From the NCBI RefSeq assembly GCF_000331305.1, contig NZ_KB217478.1:5939646-6003645 (forward strand): a DNA stretch of 64,000 bases, written 5' to 3'. Positions 1-8,743 of this stretch are shown in pieces (positions within the stretch are counted from its first letter, which is position 1; every line of letters starts with the position of its first letter). The notes under the pieces were generated by a model that searched no databases, had not been told where the DNA came from, and saw only the letters and a list, made by a program, of their open reading frames with translations. Made by a program: the position numbers and the translations under genes. The DNA is from Calothrix sp. PCC 7103 (GTDB taxonomy: Bacteria; Cyanobacteriota; Cyanobacteriia; Cyanobacteriales; Nostocaceae).

Positions 1-1
1 A

Positions 2-730
2 GTTGCGGCAGAATTGGAACAACGTTGGGAAAATGCCTTACGTGATTTGAAGCTTGCAGAAGCGGCTTATACCAAACAAAAGCCATCTAAAAATGCGACT
101 TCAATACCTACCGAATTAAAAACTGCTTTGAGTGCTATCGGGCAGAAACTTCCTGAGCTTTGGTCAGGTGAAACTCTGACTCGTGTACAGAAAAAAGCCT
201 TGTTGCGTTGCTTGATTGATAAAGTAGTTATTCATCGTATTGTTCGCGACCAAGTTCGTACTCGTATTATTTGGAAAGGTGGTGACACTACAACTGTTGA
301 CCTTCCAATCCCTGTTGGTTCACTCGCAGAACTTACAAAAGCAGATGAATTAGAAGCCCAGGTTGTTACTCTCAGCACTGAAGGTTTCGATGACGAACTT
401 ATTGCCCAACAACTGACCGCACAAGGACATCGCTCACCGCTATGCAAAACTTTATTACCTAGTACAGTTAAAACTATCCGACTTAAACATCACATTTTTC
501 ACAATCACAGTCAGTCTCATCCCCGTCATATTTCTGGCTGTCTCACAATTCCCCAAGTTGCCACAGCTGTTGAGGTTCCACCACATTGGATATATGATCG
601 TATTCATAAGGGAACGATTCAAATCAAAAGAGATCAGACAACAGGGCTTTATCTATTCCCAGATTCGCCGGATACATTAGTACAAATTAATCAGCTAAAA
701 ACTGGACAAATTGACAACTTATGTTTTTGA
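2..730 (+). CDS. Large serine recombinase, C-terminal part (cut by window edge)
   Basis: The frame is open from base 2, so the first in-frame TTG at 14 is internal and the catalytic resolvase domain lies to the left of the window. The visible 242 residues begin in the coiled-coil part that follows the zinc-ribbon of large serine recombinases (VAAELEQRWENAL), continue with the basic segment LIDKVVIHRIVRDQVRTRI, and end in a helix-turn-helix-like module (LTIPQVATAVEVPPHWIYDR). Such proteins integrate, excise or invert DNA through a serine-linked intermediate. After its stop comes a Shine-Dalgarno-like GAGGAG and an ATG at 744 that opens only a few codons before homology switches to a group II intron. 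The next gene of this operon was therefore probably destroyed. Family assignment rests on the C-terminal part only. Confidence 0.75.
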   Translation, partial: VAAELEQRWENALRDLKLAEAAYTKQKPSKNATSIPTELKTALSAIGQKLPELWSGETLTRVQKKALLRCLIDKVVIHRIVRDQVRTRIIWKGGDTTTVDLPIPVGSLAELTKADELEAQVVTLSTEGFDDELIAQQLTAQGHRSPLCKTLLPSTVKTIRLKHHIFHNHSQSHPRHISGCLTIPQVATAVEVPPHWIYDRIHKGTIQIKRDQTTGLYLFPDSPDTLVQINQLKTGQIDNLCF

Positions 731-738
731 GAGGAGTA

Positions 739-1329
739 TCAAGATGCCCAATCAAAACAGCCTTCTATATCGGCATCGAGTACCCATTTTTTCTTCGTAT
801 GAGGACGTGCAATATTGAATATTCTTTCGATTGCATCGTGAGTACTTCTGCCTGGACGAAAACCATAGCTTGTGCCTTCAAATTTGGATTCCCATGCTGG
901 TTCCAATGCGTTTTTTACAATCGCCTGTAGACATCTGTCTATTATGCTAGGTATCGACAGCGGACGTTTTTTACCATTTGGCTTCGGAATGTACACCCGT
1001 TTTAATGGTAGTGGTTTCCAGGGGATAAATTCTGTTAGTGCATCCACTAATGACCCCCTAGTTGCTGGTGTTTTTACTACCAGTTTGTCCACCCCTGGCG
1101 TATTTTTACCTCGATTTTTTTGCGTTACCTTCCTAACAGATAATAAGATGTTAGAATAGCTACGCATCATTAGTCTTTGGAGACTTCTGACTAATCGATA
1201 GTTTCCATCTTGGGTAGCCTTGAATATTCTTCGTCTTAGGTTCCGAACTACTCGATTAGCTTTGCGCCAGTTGACATTATTCCAATCGGTAGTTTTCTTG
1301 GTTACGTTTACATTCCTTGCGGTTTGCAT
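739..1329 (-). pseudogene. ltrA: Group II intron reverse transcriptase/maturase, truncated
   Basis: This is the N-terminal 196 residues of an LtrA-type protein. The RT0 region (TDWNNVNWRKANRVVRNLRR), the motif RVYIPKPNGKKRPLSIP and the FRPGRSTHDAI segment are all recognisable. The frame then ends just after DADIEGCFD, where the first catalytic Asp motif of the palm domain begins, followed by three foreign residues and a stop. The YADD motif, the X/maturase domain and the endonuclease are absent. It is a dead fragment in a truncated intron. The abrupt end beside the recombinase operon suggests recombination or deletion rather than gradual decay. Confidence 0.85.
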
Positions 1330-1925
1330 CTAACTTTTCCCAAAAATTATGGTTAATAATCGAATCGAATTCAAGAGACTCACCAACCCCACGTCAGCAC
1401 CCTTTCAGGTTAGCCATATGACCTATCCACCCGGTTATGTATTCCCGTTGCCTTTCGGCTGATGGCATTCGCTTCTTAGGGTTTCCTGTTCCCGCTGAGG
1501 GATTCCGAACACCTTGCGGTGGTTCCTACTAATAGCCTCGACCAAGCCATTAGACCGCAACGGGGTTTCCCCGTTCCACACGTTTGAGATGCGACCGATT
1601 TAGAATCCTGCTTTACTCCGGGGAAAGGTATCCTCTAAGGTATTTTTTATGAAATACCTTACTTGTATTCCCAAAATTATCGTTTCAGTCACTTTCGATA
1701 ATCTGCAATTACGAAGCCTCAACACAGGTTCACTTACGTTATCCATGTCGGTCTTACCCTAGCCTCCCTTTTGTGAATGACTTTACTACTCAGGTTTGGC
1801 ATTTAACCCATTAGCTTTGAGACTTTGTGATTACTCACGAAGCCCCTTTGGGCGGGTACAGGCTTTGGATACTAGCCTGGGAACTTTCTGAGGGTTCCAC
1901 TCTCATGTGCGTCTTCGGGTCGCAC
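752..1925 (-). mobile_element. Group II intron, 5' part only
   Basis: Read on the minus strand, the sequence starts at 1925 with GTGCGACCCGAAG, a typical group II intron 5' end. It continues with about 600 bases of structured non-coding sequence (domains I to IV before the ORF) and then the start of the intron-encoded reverse transcriptase. Homology stops near 752, inside the RT ORF, beside the recombinase operon. The rest of the RT, domain V, domain VI and the 3' splice site are missing, so the intron cannot splice or retrohome from this copy. The 5' boundary is inferred from the GTGCG consensus; the exact junction at 752 is estimated from where the RT motif breaks off. Confidence 0.72.
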
Positions 1926-2357
1926 ATAAAAGTTTACAACGTGTCCCATTTTGCCGTTATCTCGGCGGATACCCTATGCCAAGATAGCGAAAAATTTTGG
2001 GGGAGCAGTAAATATGAACTGCTAATCTTTGAAATCAGCTCGCAAACATCAACAGCACTTAAGAGCAACATTGAATAAGCAATATTTTAGATTTTAGAGT
2101 ATTTTATTATACCCTATTATTACTGAACTCTCACTCTCCTGGCACAGAGTATAATGTATACTATTAAAACGTTTGAATTTCAGGCATCTATTACAAGTGA
2201 AAATATCTTCGCATTAATGTTTAATAAATTATACGAAATTACATAAATTATTATATTTTAAGTAGTCAGGTAGCAAGATTACTACAACATACTCTTGCTA
2301 TCTGACTGCATTCTTGCTCAAGCGGTTTTCAGGTAATTATTTAAAATTTGGAATCTG
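1926..2357. other. Intergenic, no gene seen; hairpin at 2264-2307
   Basis: No convincing coding sequence. An imperfect stem-loop at 2264-2307 pairs AGTCAGGTAGCAAGA with TCTTGCTATCTGACT. It lies just downstream of the minus-strand gene that ends at 2358 and could serve as its terminator, although no clear T-run follows. Confidence 0.45.
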
Positions 2358-3020
2358 CTAAAAATTTCCAATAACGCTGAAACCAATTAGAGAAGAGTCA
2401 GGTCTACCTGGTGCTATTTCAACAGGAGCAACCTGAAATGAAGTTGGGAAATCATTACAGCCAGGAGTTTTAGAAGTAAAATAATCCCTTTCTCCTCGGC
2501 TAGGAATCAAAGCTTGACAGGCAAATATAGGAGTCACACGAACTCCAAGTGATGCTGGCGGAGGGTTTTTAAAGATTTGAATTGGGTCTAATACTTGGCG
2601 TGTTTGGGGATTAGTTGCCCGTTGACCACCATCAGGTTTGTCTTGACAGGTAGGTGAGGTTGAAAAATGGAAGTCTGCTGTCCGAAGCCCGTTGCGTCTA
2701 GGACGAACGCAATAATAAATAAATTGAGCATCTGGGATAGACCGACTCAAATTAAATCCGGCGCCGAGGTCATTGTTAGTAGAACCAATTGCGGTGGTAA
2801 TAAAATCTGTGATTTCTGTTTCCTCCGCGCGTCTACCTTGACTAGTTAGGCGCCCTAACCCAAGTGTTGCTGGTGGAAGAGTGGATTGTGCGATTAAAGT
2901 TGGAGACTGGTTTACAGTTCCTTCAGGTTTAGTCGCATCTGCTGTTTTAGGATTGCTATTGAATCCTATTAAGGCAAACATTACAGTCATACCCAGTGTT
3001 GATAATCGTTTGACGTTCAT
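2358..3020 (-). CDS. Hypothetical exported protein
   Basis: This 220-residue protein of unknown function has a signal-peptide-like N-terminus (MNVKRLSTLGMTVMFALIGF followed by an Asn/Lys/Thr-rich stretch). The rest is polar with four to five Cys residues (YYCVRPRR, TCQDKP, IFACQAL, GCNDFP), which could form disulphides outside the cytoplasm. I recognise no domain. The gene stands alone, with long non-coding stretches on both sides and a possible terminator hairpin at 2264-2307. The ATG at 3020 is the first start after an AT-rich, promoter-like region. Similar lone exported proteins are common in Nostocales, but I cannot name the family. Confidence 0.6.
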   Translation of the reverse strand: MNVKRLSTLGMTVMFALIGFNSNPKTADATKPEGTVNQSPTLIAQSTLPPATLGLGRLTSQGRRAEETEITDFITTAIGSTNNDLGAGFNLSRSIPDAQFIYYCVRPRRNGLRTADFHFSTSPTCQDKPDGGQRATNPQTRQVLDPIQIFKNPPPASLGVRVTPIFACQALIPSRGERDYFTSKTPGCNDFPTSFQVAPVEIAPGRPDSSLIGFSVIGNF

Positions 3021-3604
3021 AAAAATATAAGTTGTTAGTTAAGTTGTGAAGTTGCCTGTCATCCAACTGCAATGCTTTCATCAGAACAAATTGCTTTGAA
3101 TGACTGGTTGGAAACACTCTATTCCACTTCGCTACTCAACTTACAGGTCAAACTCTGTTCATTATTTGCTCGTTCTAAATGGGCGCCTTATAACTACATA
3201 TACATTTATGTATTTAAGTTTTTACGTATTTAGATACTTAAACATTTGCTTATTTGCACATATGTTCTAGTACTTTATGGAGTCGCGCCTAAATTCTATA
3301 CTTAGATAATCCTCTACACTTGTGGAGTAAAATAATACTGACTACTGATAATTTTATACGCCGGACTCACAAACAAAGTGATAACTTTGGCACCTGTCTA
3401 TTAACTCCTTACTATAGCCTTGTTTACGAATGTGCGGGCACACATATTATATGGCACCATATTTCGTGCGCGATTCTCCTGAAACGGCGCCTTCTGATAA
3501 GTTACTCTTAATAACACCATCAGCCCTTTTCAGTCAAGCTATATTGACACTTTGTAACAATTTTGTTACTATTCTTTACATAACGAAACAAATGGAAAAA
3601 GATT
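3021..3604. other. Promoter-bearing intergenic region upstream of psb34
   Basis: No supported gene. The region is AT-rich, with short inverted and repeated words around 3210-3270 (TATTTAAG/TTTAGATACTTAAA types). Two overlapping short frames at 3320-3621 are not supported. It separates the exported-protein gene on the minus strand from psb34 on the plus strand and probably contains both promoters. Confidence 0.4.
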
Positions 3605-3775
3605 ATGTATACAACAGTTAACGAAAACGGTGTTTTGAATAACTATGCAACTGAGCCTAAGATGTACTATGCCGAGTACCCTGCAATCTGGGAGCAACGT
3701 CGATATCTCATTCAAGGTGTGTTTGCAACATTACTCGTCACTACTTTGGTTTTAGTTGGATTTTCAGTTAGCTAA
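3605..3775 (+). CDS. psb34: Psb34 (ssl1498-type) photosystem II assembly peptide
   Basis: A 56-residue single-span membrane protein starting MYTTVNENGVLNNYA and ending in a hydrophobic helix (VFATLLVTTLVLVGFSVS). This matches the conserved cyanobacterial ssl1498 family, now called Psb34. In that family a soluble N-terminus binds a photosystem II assembly intermediate (the CP47 side), and the helix resembles the high-light-inducible protein scaffold. The invariant block YYAEYP is present at residues 21-26. The gene is monocistronic and is followed within about 45 bases by a rho-independent terminator. Confidence 0.88.
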   Translation: MYTTVNENGVLNNYATEPKMYYAEYPAIWEQRRYLIQGVFATLLVTTLVLVGFSVS

Positions 3776-3816
3776 TTAAGATAAAGCTGCACGGTATCAA
3801 TACTTCCATCACAAGC

Positions 3817-3846
3817 AAAACCCAACCTTTATGGCTGGGTTTTTTA
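3817..3846 (+). terminator. Rho-independent terminator of psb34
   Basis: AACCCAACC pairs (one mismatch) with GGCTGGGTT around a TTTAT loop and is followed by a run of six T. It lies about 45 bases after the psb34 stop codon. Confidence 0.75.
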
Positions 3847-4090
3847 TGTAAGGACGTGGGCAACGTCGTAATATCTATACATGTTGTAGGCGCCTCTTGC
3901 TACCTTAGTGCAACTTACAAATATATAACTAATATTTACAGCCCTGAAGCTTCGGCACCACTCACTTCGTTCAAATTCAAAATGCAAAATGCAAAATTCA
4001 AAATGATAAGAGAGTATTTGAAGACATTATAAATACGTATAGATTTGAGGATGTTTGAGCAACCTCTTAAATTTTGAACTTTGAATTTTG
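3847..4090. other. Short direct repeats of AAATGCAAAATTCAAA type
   Basis: Non-coding. It contains runs of the words TTCAAAATGCAAAATGCAAAA and, in reverse sense, TTTTGAACTTTGAATTTTG directly before the group II intron start. Such simple A-rich repeats are frequent between genes in filamentous cyanobacteria. Confidence 0.4.
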
Positions 4091-4651
4091 GTGCGATTCG
4101 TTGGTAGTTGAATCACGGTACCCAGTCCGTAAATAAATTACCCAAGGTGAACACCTAAAGTAACCTTGAACTAGGAGACCGATGTAGGTGTAAACCTTAC
4201 CAGCAAGGTTCATGCTTGACTCCTTATCTGCCCACATCGACCAAGCTCGTTACTTGGAGAATGGAGCTGGGAACAGGGCGTAATCAGACTACCGTTATGG
4301 GTGGACACTGGCGCTAATAGGGAGTCCCTACGGTAAAACAGATGCGAGCGAAAAGTAACCTACAAAAGAGCGGGGCATATCCTTAGAACCCGACTTCATC
4401 AGAGCCAATCCCCGCCGTATTTCAAAATAATAACGGTAAGAACCTGGGGGTCTGATGGTTAAATTGGCACTACCTAAAGGGACAAAACAATCATCTCTTG
4501 GAACGAAGAAAAACGAGTTAAAAGTCTTGGGGAGGTCGAACCCTAAGTAGGTAAGACGAGATACGGAAACCTTTTAATTCGGGTAGGATGCGACGTTATT
4601 GTTGCAAGGTATTCAGAAAACACTTACTGGAGTTAGAGTATGATTAGACAC
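4091..4651 (+). mobile_element. Second group II intron fragment (5' RNA domains)
   Basis: A non-coding 560-bp stretch starts with GTGCGATTCG, a group II 5' end. It has the look of intron domains I-III (GGTACCCAGTCCG, CGAGCGAAAAGTAACC, GGAACGAAGAAAAACGAG), with no open frame. It ends exactly at the inverted repeat of an IS4-family element at 4652, close to where the intron ORF would begin. No continuation is found beyond the IS, so only the 5' part remains. It is unrelated in sequence to the intron at 752-1925. Assignment is by general features, not alignment. Confidence 0.55.
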
Positions 4652-5351
4652 CTGACTGCCTGACAGATTTATATGGAAGGCAGTAAAATCAAGGTTTGCA
4701 CTCTAGGGAGTAGATGCGAGAAAAACATATTCCGTAACTAATATTTTGCCGAGCTTTGTTGGAGGCAAAACAAGGTTCTTGATCTTTGGGCAATAGAGGA
4801 ATTGGGTCTAACAGTTGTCTTCCCTTATGAATAACGCCTTTAAGCCAACGTAGACCGATTTTAAGATAGCTTAAACCACGGTTCCAATGAGGATCAACAT
4901 TTTGACGCAAACCAGCAACTTGTACAGCCATTCCCGAAGTGATAACAGCCCAATGCTCAGATACTCCCTCTGGATAAGCAACAACCAGGTTGCAACGAAT
5001 CAAACCATCTTGCCATAATCCAACATTACGATAAAAAGCAGCTTCCCCTTTTTTGGGATAAATCAAGGACGCTTCTATTGGATGGCGCCTAATTCCATGC
5101 AACTGTGTGTCGCATGTTATACGTATGCAGTAATGCCAATTACTTTCTTGCAACCAACTCAACAAATCATGATTAGCAAAACCTCGATCCGCAAGTATCA
5201 TTACATCAGGATGATGACGCAGTAACCATCTAGCTTTACGTAACATTGGTTCGTATTCTCTAAATGCTACTGTCGCGCTGCTATGTTCCAACACACGCCA
5301 TAATAGCGGAATTGCCCGACCACAACAAACTACTGAGATATGAATCAGCGC

Positions 5352-5388
5352 AAAGTTGGCGGTGTCGGTTTCCGTCCCGCCAAACTTT
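5352..5388. repeat. Palindromic GTTTGGCGGGACGG repeat, copy 1
   Basis: The core AGTTGGCGGTGTCGG ... CCGTCCCGCCAAACT forms a hairpin. It interrupts the transposase gene of IS copy A; copy B has continuous coding sequence at the same point. About 49 bases differ between the two copies here, which shows insertion of a small repeat. Confidence 0.75.
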
Positions 5389-5545
5389 GTAAGAGATACA
5401 AAAACGATTCCACAGCACGGTAGTATCAATTGCTAAATATAATCGATAGTTCTGCCAGTCTTTTAGCGCTGCCATTGCCAATGGTAAATACAATTTCTCA
5501 ACACACACCCTTCTGTTCTCTAAAAATCTACGCCCTTCGGGTTCG

Positions 5546-5582
5546 CCAGTTTGGCGGGACGGAAGCCGACACCGCCAACTGG
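5546..5582. repeat. Palindromic GTTTGGCGGGACGG repeat, copy 2
   Basis: The same hairpin core as at 5352-5388, located after the codon for the Trp of SFERRW. The identical insertion at the same site in copy B (8681-8717) shows that it predates the divergence of the two IS copies. Confidence 0.75.
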
Positions 5583-5714
5583 ACTCACCACCTGCGTTCA
5601 AAGCTTTGGGCTTGCTCGGCATTACTTTTGACGTAAGGTTCCCATGCACTCAAACTTAACTGTCCACTATATATCAATCCATTAATCATCCAAGCCAAGG
5701 TTTTTAGATGACGA

Positions 5715-6410
5715 TTGCGTGTCGTTGTTTTGCACTGTTTACAAATGCTTTTACCTGGCAGTTTGGTCATGTTATTAGTCTCAATCAATTCCTTTAATAG
5801 CCAGACTTCTGAGGCGCCTGTTGCAACAAGTCCAACTCCAACGCCTTTATCTTTAGTTGAGGTGCCTGTTGCAACTTCCCCAACTCCAGCCTTGACATCT
5901 TTACCTTTAGTGAAGGCACCCGCAATAAACCCAACACTAGCACCCTCAGTTAAGGCGCCTGTCGCGATAAATCCAAACTTCATACCTTCTCAAACTGCAC
6001 CTTTGCCAAACTTACAAATACCGAAAATTCCTAATTATCCAAATTATCAATCGGTAACATTTCCAAAAAATACTATACCTACCAGCATAACTCTACCTAA
6101 ATTTACGAACCAAAATTCACCAGCACCAATCAACGAAGATACTGTACAGCAAGAAGAACAAAGGGTTAATGATGAATACTATAAGCTATTGCTTCCACTT
6201 ATATTACCAACACCAAAAGAATCAATAGTTTTAAATCCTTCTGTTCCATCAGTACAATCGGCGCCAGAATCTTCTAACTATTCTCAAACTTTAATATCAT
6301 TAGAACGAGACATCGAAAGACTTCGTAATAAATATCGTGAGATGCAAACGATAAATTACAGTTCACAACGCTTACTGAGTAAGGATTCGGAGTCAGGCAG
6401 GCGCCGATAA
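5715..6410 (+). CDS. Pro/Thr-rich protein whose 5' end is IS-derived
   Basis: The 231-codon frame is rich in Pro, Thr, Ser, Ala and Val. Repeated VATSPTP and VKAP words lie at residues 35-80, and a short coiled-coil-like segment (SLERDIERLRNKYREMQ) near the C-terminus. Codons before about 5812 lie inside the end of IS copy A, so the native N-terminus has been lost. The IS sequence now supplies a fortuitously hydrophobic start (LQMLLPGSLVMLLVSI). It may be a 5'-truncated pseudogene or a rescued chimera; no Shine-Dalgarno supports the TTG at 5715. Function unknown. Confidence 0.4.
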   Translation: MRVVVLHCLQMLLPGSLVMLLVSINSFNSQTSEAPVATSPTPTPLSLVEVPVATSPTPALTSLPLVKAPAINPTLAPSVKAPVAINPNFIPSQTAPLPNLQIPKIPNYPNYQSVTFPKNTIPTSITLPKFTNQNSPAPINEDTVQQEEQRVNDEYYKLLLPLILPTPKESIVLNPSVPSVQSAPESSNYSQTLISLERDIERLRNKYREMQTINYSSQRLLSKDSESGRRR

Positions 6411-6627
6411 CAAATCAATAACAGCATAAATATTGTTTTGCTCCCGCCACCGCCCTTAAACTACGCGCGTCACAAAAAACGGCGCCTAAACAATAATGCT
6501 ATTGCCAAGCTAAAAGTGAGTAGTTTTTGGTCTGTCAAATAGTCCCTTATCTTCATATGCATAAATATAATCAGGGCCTATTATCATAGCTTTTTCGCAA
6601 TCATCATCAGAAGCCATCCTTACTACT

Positions 6628-7167
6628 TTAAAATCTTTCTGTTTCTTGAGGAGTGCCTACAGTTCCTGGCTGAGTCAAGAAGAAGTTTTGAGCCGCTTCG
6701 TTTTGGTAGATACAGCGAATATCTGGTTTTTCGCTATCCAAATTACCTGTGAACCCAAAAGTATTTAATCGGTTTTTACAATTTCTTACTTGATCAGAAG
6801 TTACAAGCTTTCTTTCCTCTAATATAGCCCAATTATTTTGTCGAATAACACATCCTGGGCGCATACTCGGTTGGGCTACATAAACGTTAAAGGGGTTAAG
6901 AGTCACAAATAATCGAGCATCCATTACCATCGCACTTGCACCATACTGAACGCAAATTTCTGGGTTTGGAGCGATACGATCAATAAAATCGCGGGTTGCG
7001 ACATTTGATGGAGTAAATGTCGCTGTTGAGCTAAAACCGATACCAATACCAATACCTAAAACAAACACCCCTCCCAAAATAGCGATGGAGGTGAAATTAA
7101 ATGAAGGAGATTGGAATGTAGAAGGTTTGGAAGCCGTTGCTTGTCCACCCGATAGTCTACGTTTCAT
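6628..7167 (-). CDS. DUF3172-family membrane protein (probable C-terminal frameshift)
   Basis: An N-terminal basic segment and one transmembrane helix (IAILGGVFVLGIGIGIGF) precede a conserved domain with ATRDFIDRIAPNPEICVQYG and TLNPFNVYVAQPSMRPGCV. This matches my recollection of the cyanobacterial DUF3172 family, which has no established function. The stop at 6628-6630 follows PQETERF. In another frame the coding-like sequence continues as KVVRMASDDDCEKA...YIYAYEDKGLFDRP to a stop at 6510-6512. Removing one T from a TTTT run would fuse both parts. The short form may therefore be a frameshift mutant or a sequencing error. Confidence 0.78.
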   Translation of the reverse strand: MKRRLSGGQATASKPSTFQSPSFNFTSIAILGGVFVLGIGIGIGFSSTATFTPSNVATRDFIDRIAPNPEICVQYGASAMVMDARLFVTLNPFNVYVAQPSMRPGCVIRQNNWAILEERKLVTSDQVRNCKNRLNTFGFTGNLDSEKPDIRCIYQNEAAQNFFLTQPGTVGTPQETERF

Positions 7168-7682
7168 TGTTAGTCCTTATAAGTACTTTGGCGGTAGTTT
7201 GAGCGCTTGCTCTATATTAATGTGACAGTATATCTAATCCGATTAAATGTAATAGAAGCAATTAGAATCCTCGCTTCATATATACTTACAAAAAACAAAA
7301 AGCTATTTATGCAGAAAGTTATAGTAATATTCAAACTCTATCTTTTGGTATAAATACAAATGCATTAATCAGGTTGTAGTTAAAAATTTATTAAGTTTTG
7401 AAGTTTACCGTGCGATTAGTACCCAAATCCACGATATATTCATTCTGCTGCCATACCATAGGTGAAAAAATGAGACTGAAAAGCACTGAAAACCTAATTC
7501 CATACTTGATTGTTTTTGTCAATGCGTAAGTTCTATATTTATATTATTAATATTTTTTAATTTTTCAATGTCTATGTATACTGTAAAATTTTAGTAATTC
7601 GTAAGATGTGCGATTTAGAGATATTTGTTCGAGAAATATAAACAGTATAAGACTCTAACCTTTTATATTCTGGAGATTTGTT
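7168..7682. other. AT-rich intergenic region, no gene seen
   Basis: A divergent promoter region between the DUF3172 gene and the small exported protein. Nothing else is supported on either strand. Confidence 0.4.
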
Positions 7683-8132
7683 ATGAAAAAAAATAAATTA
7701 TTATTAATTACTTTAATAATAGTAGCATCAGCATTTATTAATAATAGTGTAGCAAAAGCAAATAATTCACGGAAATTAACAATCATAAATAAAAATAAAC
7801 AAATAATAGTTTCTGCACATATTAAATCAGAAAATTCTGATAAATGGGAACATGCTTTTGGTGATTTAGCGAAAATGCTTATGCCTGGTGAATCCATATC
7901 TATAAAATTAAATCCTAATCAGTGTATTTATAATCTAAATTTTCTGTATGGTAATGGAAGTAATGGTAGATTTCGTGTTAATGCATGTCAAAGTTCTACT
8001 CTAAATGTTGTTGGAAATGGTGGTACTTACCGGAGTCATGGTCAAGGTAGAAAACGTGATTATATTCTTATTCCACCAGCAATTCCAGTAGAAATACGAT
8101 ACCCGGATACTGGAATCCAGCGTATTAGATAA
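7683..8132 (+). CDS. Small exported protein of the 'D-W ... C-x-Y/C' family
   Basis: A 149-residue protein with a clear signal peptide (MKKNKLLLITLIIVASAFINNSVAKA). The mature part shares a pattern with the gene at 20881-21246: a short Asn/Ser strand start, then DKWEHAFGDL (DDWGENLVDN in the other), a GESISIKL-like strand, QCIYNLNF (KCLYDMKI) and VNAC (VNLC). Two Cys are conserved between them. This is a widespread uncharacterised family of small secreted beta-rich proteins in cyanobacteria. The gene follows a Shine-Dalgarno-like GGAG (7671-7674) and stands alone. The C-terminal Arg/Pro tail is not shared. Confidence 0.7.
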   Translation: MKKNKLLLITLIIVASAFINNSVAKANNSRKLTIINKNKQIIVSAHIKSENSDKWEHAFGDLAKMLMPGESISIKLNPNQCIYNLNFLYGNGSNGRFRVNACQSSTLNVVGNGGTYRSHGQGRKRDYILIPPAIPVEIRYPDTGIQRIR

Positions 8133-8152
8133 ATAAAGTTATTTACGTTTGG

Positions 8153-8359
8153 GTGATATTTTCAACGAGCGATTTAGGCGCCGATACTATCAACAACTTT
8201 CAACTAGATTCAACAACATTTGATATATCATTTGACCCTGCATCATTAAGTTTTACAGATACAGCAAACGGTACTGAAATTCGTCTTGGTTCCGATATTT
8301 TAGCTGTTGTAAGCGCAAGCATAATGCAAGTGTTTTTAGCAATAACGTACCTTCTATAG
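8153..8359 (+). pseudogene. Fragment resembling an RTX/Ca-binding protein C-terminus
   Basis: An open frame reads DLGADTINNFQLDSTTFDISF ... GSDILAVV, reminiscent of the C-terminal segments of cyanobacterial hemolysin-type Ca-binding proteins (GADTI.NF, GSD.LAV). It has no credible start, no nonapeptide repeats, and is cut just upstream of the IS4 insertion at 8361-8369. No continuation beyond the IS is recognisable. It is a short remnant; the family call is tentative. Confidence 0.35.
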
Positions 8360-8680
8360 TGGTAGTCGGCTGACTGCCTGACAGAAGTCTGAAAAACCTT
8401 ATGAAATAAGGAAATTGAATAAAAGGGCCAAGAAACATGAGATGGTAAAGTTACCAGACTTATACCAATCGTGCATCATGTCAAACTCAACCCAACTCTA
8501 TAGTCAGGTATTAGGATATCTACGTCAATATAGTAATTACTGTGACTTACGTCACCTAAAAACTTTAGCCTGGATGATTAACGGACTAATATACAGTGGA
8601 CAGTTAAGTTTGAGTGCATGGGAACCCTACGTACAAAGTAATGCTGAACAAGCTCAAAGTTTTGAACGCAGGTGGTGAGT

Positions 8681-8717
8681 CCAGTTGGCGGTGTCGGCTT
8701 CCGTCCCGCCAAACTGG
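8681..8717. repeat. Palindromic GTTTGGCGGGACGG repeat, copy 3
   Basis: The same hairpin as at 5546-5582 and at the homologous site in the transposase gene. Confidence 0.75.
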
Positions 8718-8743
8718 CGAACCCGAAGGGCGTAGATTTTTAG

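Larger units (their letters stand above)
4689..5770 (-). pseudogene. IS4-family transposase, copy A, broken
   Basis: Reading from ATG 5770 on the minus strand, the segments MTKLP, HLKTLAWMINGLIYSGQLSL, LYLAIDTTVLWN, MILADRGFANHD and GMAVQVAGLRQN correspond to the IS4-type DDE transposase of copy B. Three faults are visible. The N-terminal region is shortened between MTKLP and HLKTL. A palindromic repeat breaks the frame after SFERRW, and another follows WNRFC. An in-frame deletion joins AVIT directly to GMAVQ, removing the Y-(2)-R-(3)-E-(6)-K signature seen in copy B. It cannot encode an active enzyme. Confidence 0.85.
4652..5811 (-). mobile_element. IS4-family element, copy A (defective)
   Basis: The right end at 4652-4666 is CTGACTGCCTGACAG, identical to the terminal inverted repeat of copy B (8370-10011). 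The left end keeps the subterminal CAGACTTCTG at 5802-5811 but has lost the outer 12 bases of its repeat. No matching target duplication can be found, so a deletion removed the left end and whatever flanked it. Internally the copy has lost the segment coding the catalytic Glu region and has gained two palindromic repeat insertions (5352-5388, 5546-5582). It sits between a group II intron remnant and a Pro-rich gene. Confidence 0.82.

Noticed and set aside
1827-2078. 83-codon plus-strand frame
   Set aside because: It runs across the 5' end of the group II intron and antisense to its RNA domains; no start signal or protein-like pattern.
3320-3621. Two overlapping short plus-strand frames
   Set aside because: They lie in the psb34 promoter region and run into the psb34 start; composition is not protein-like.
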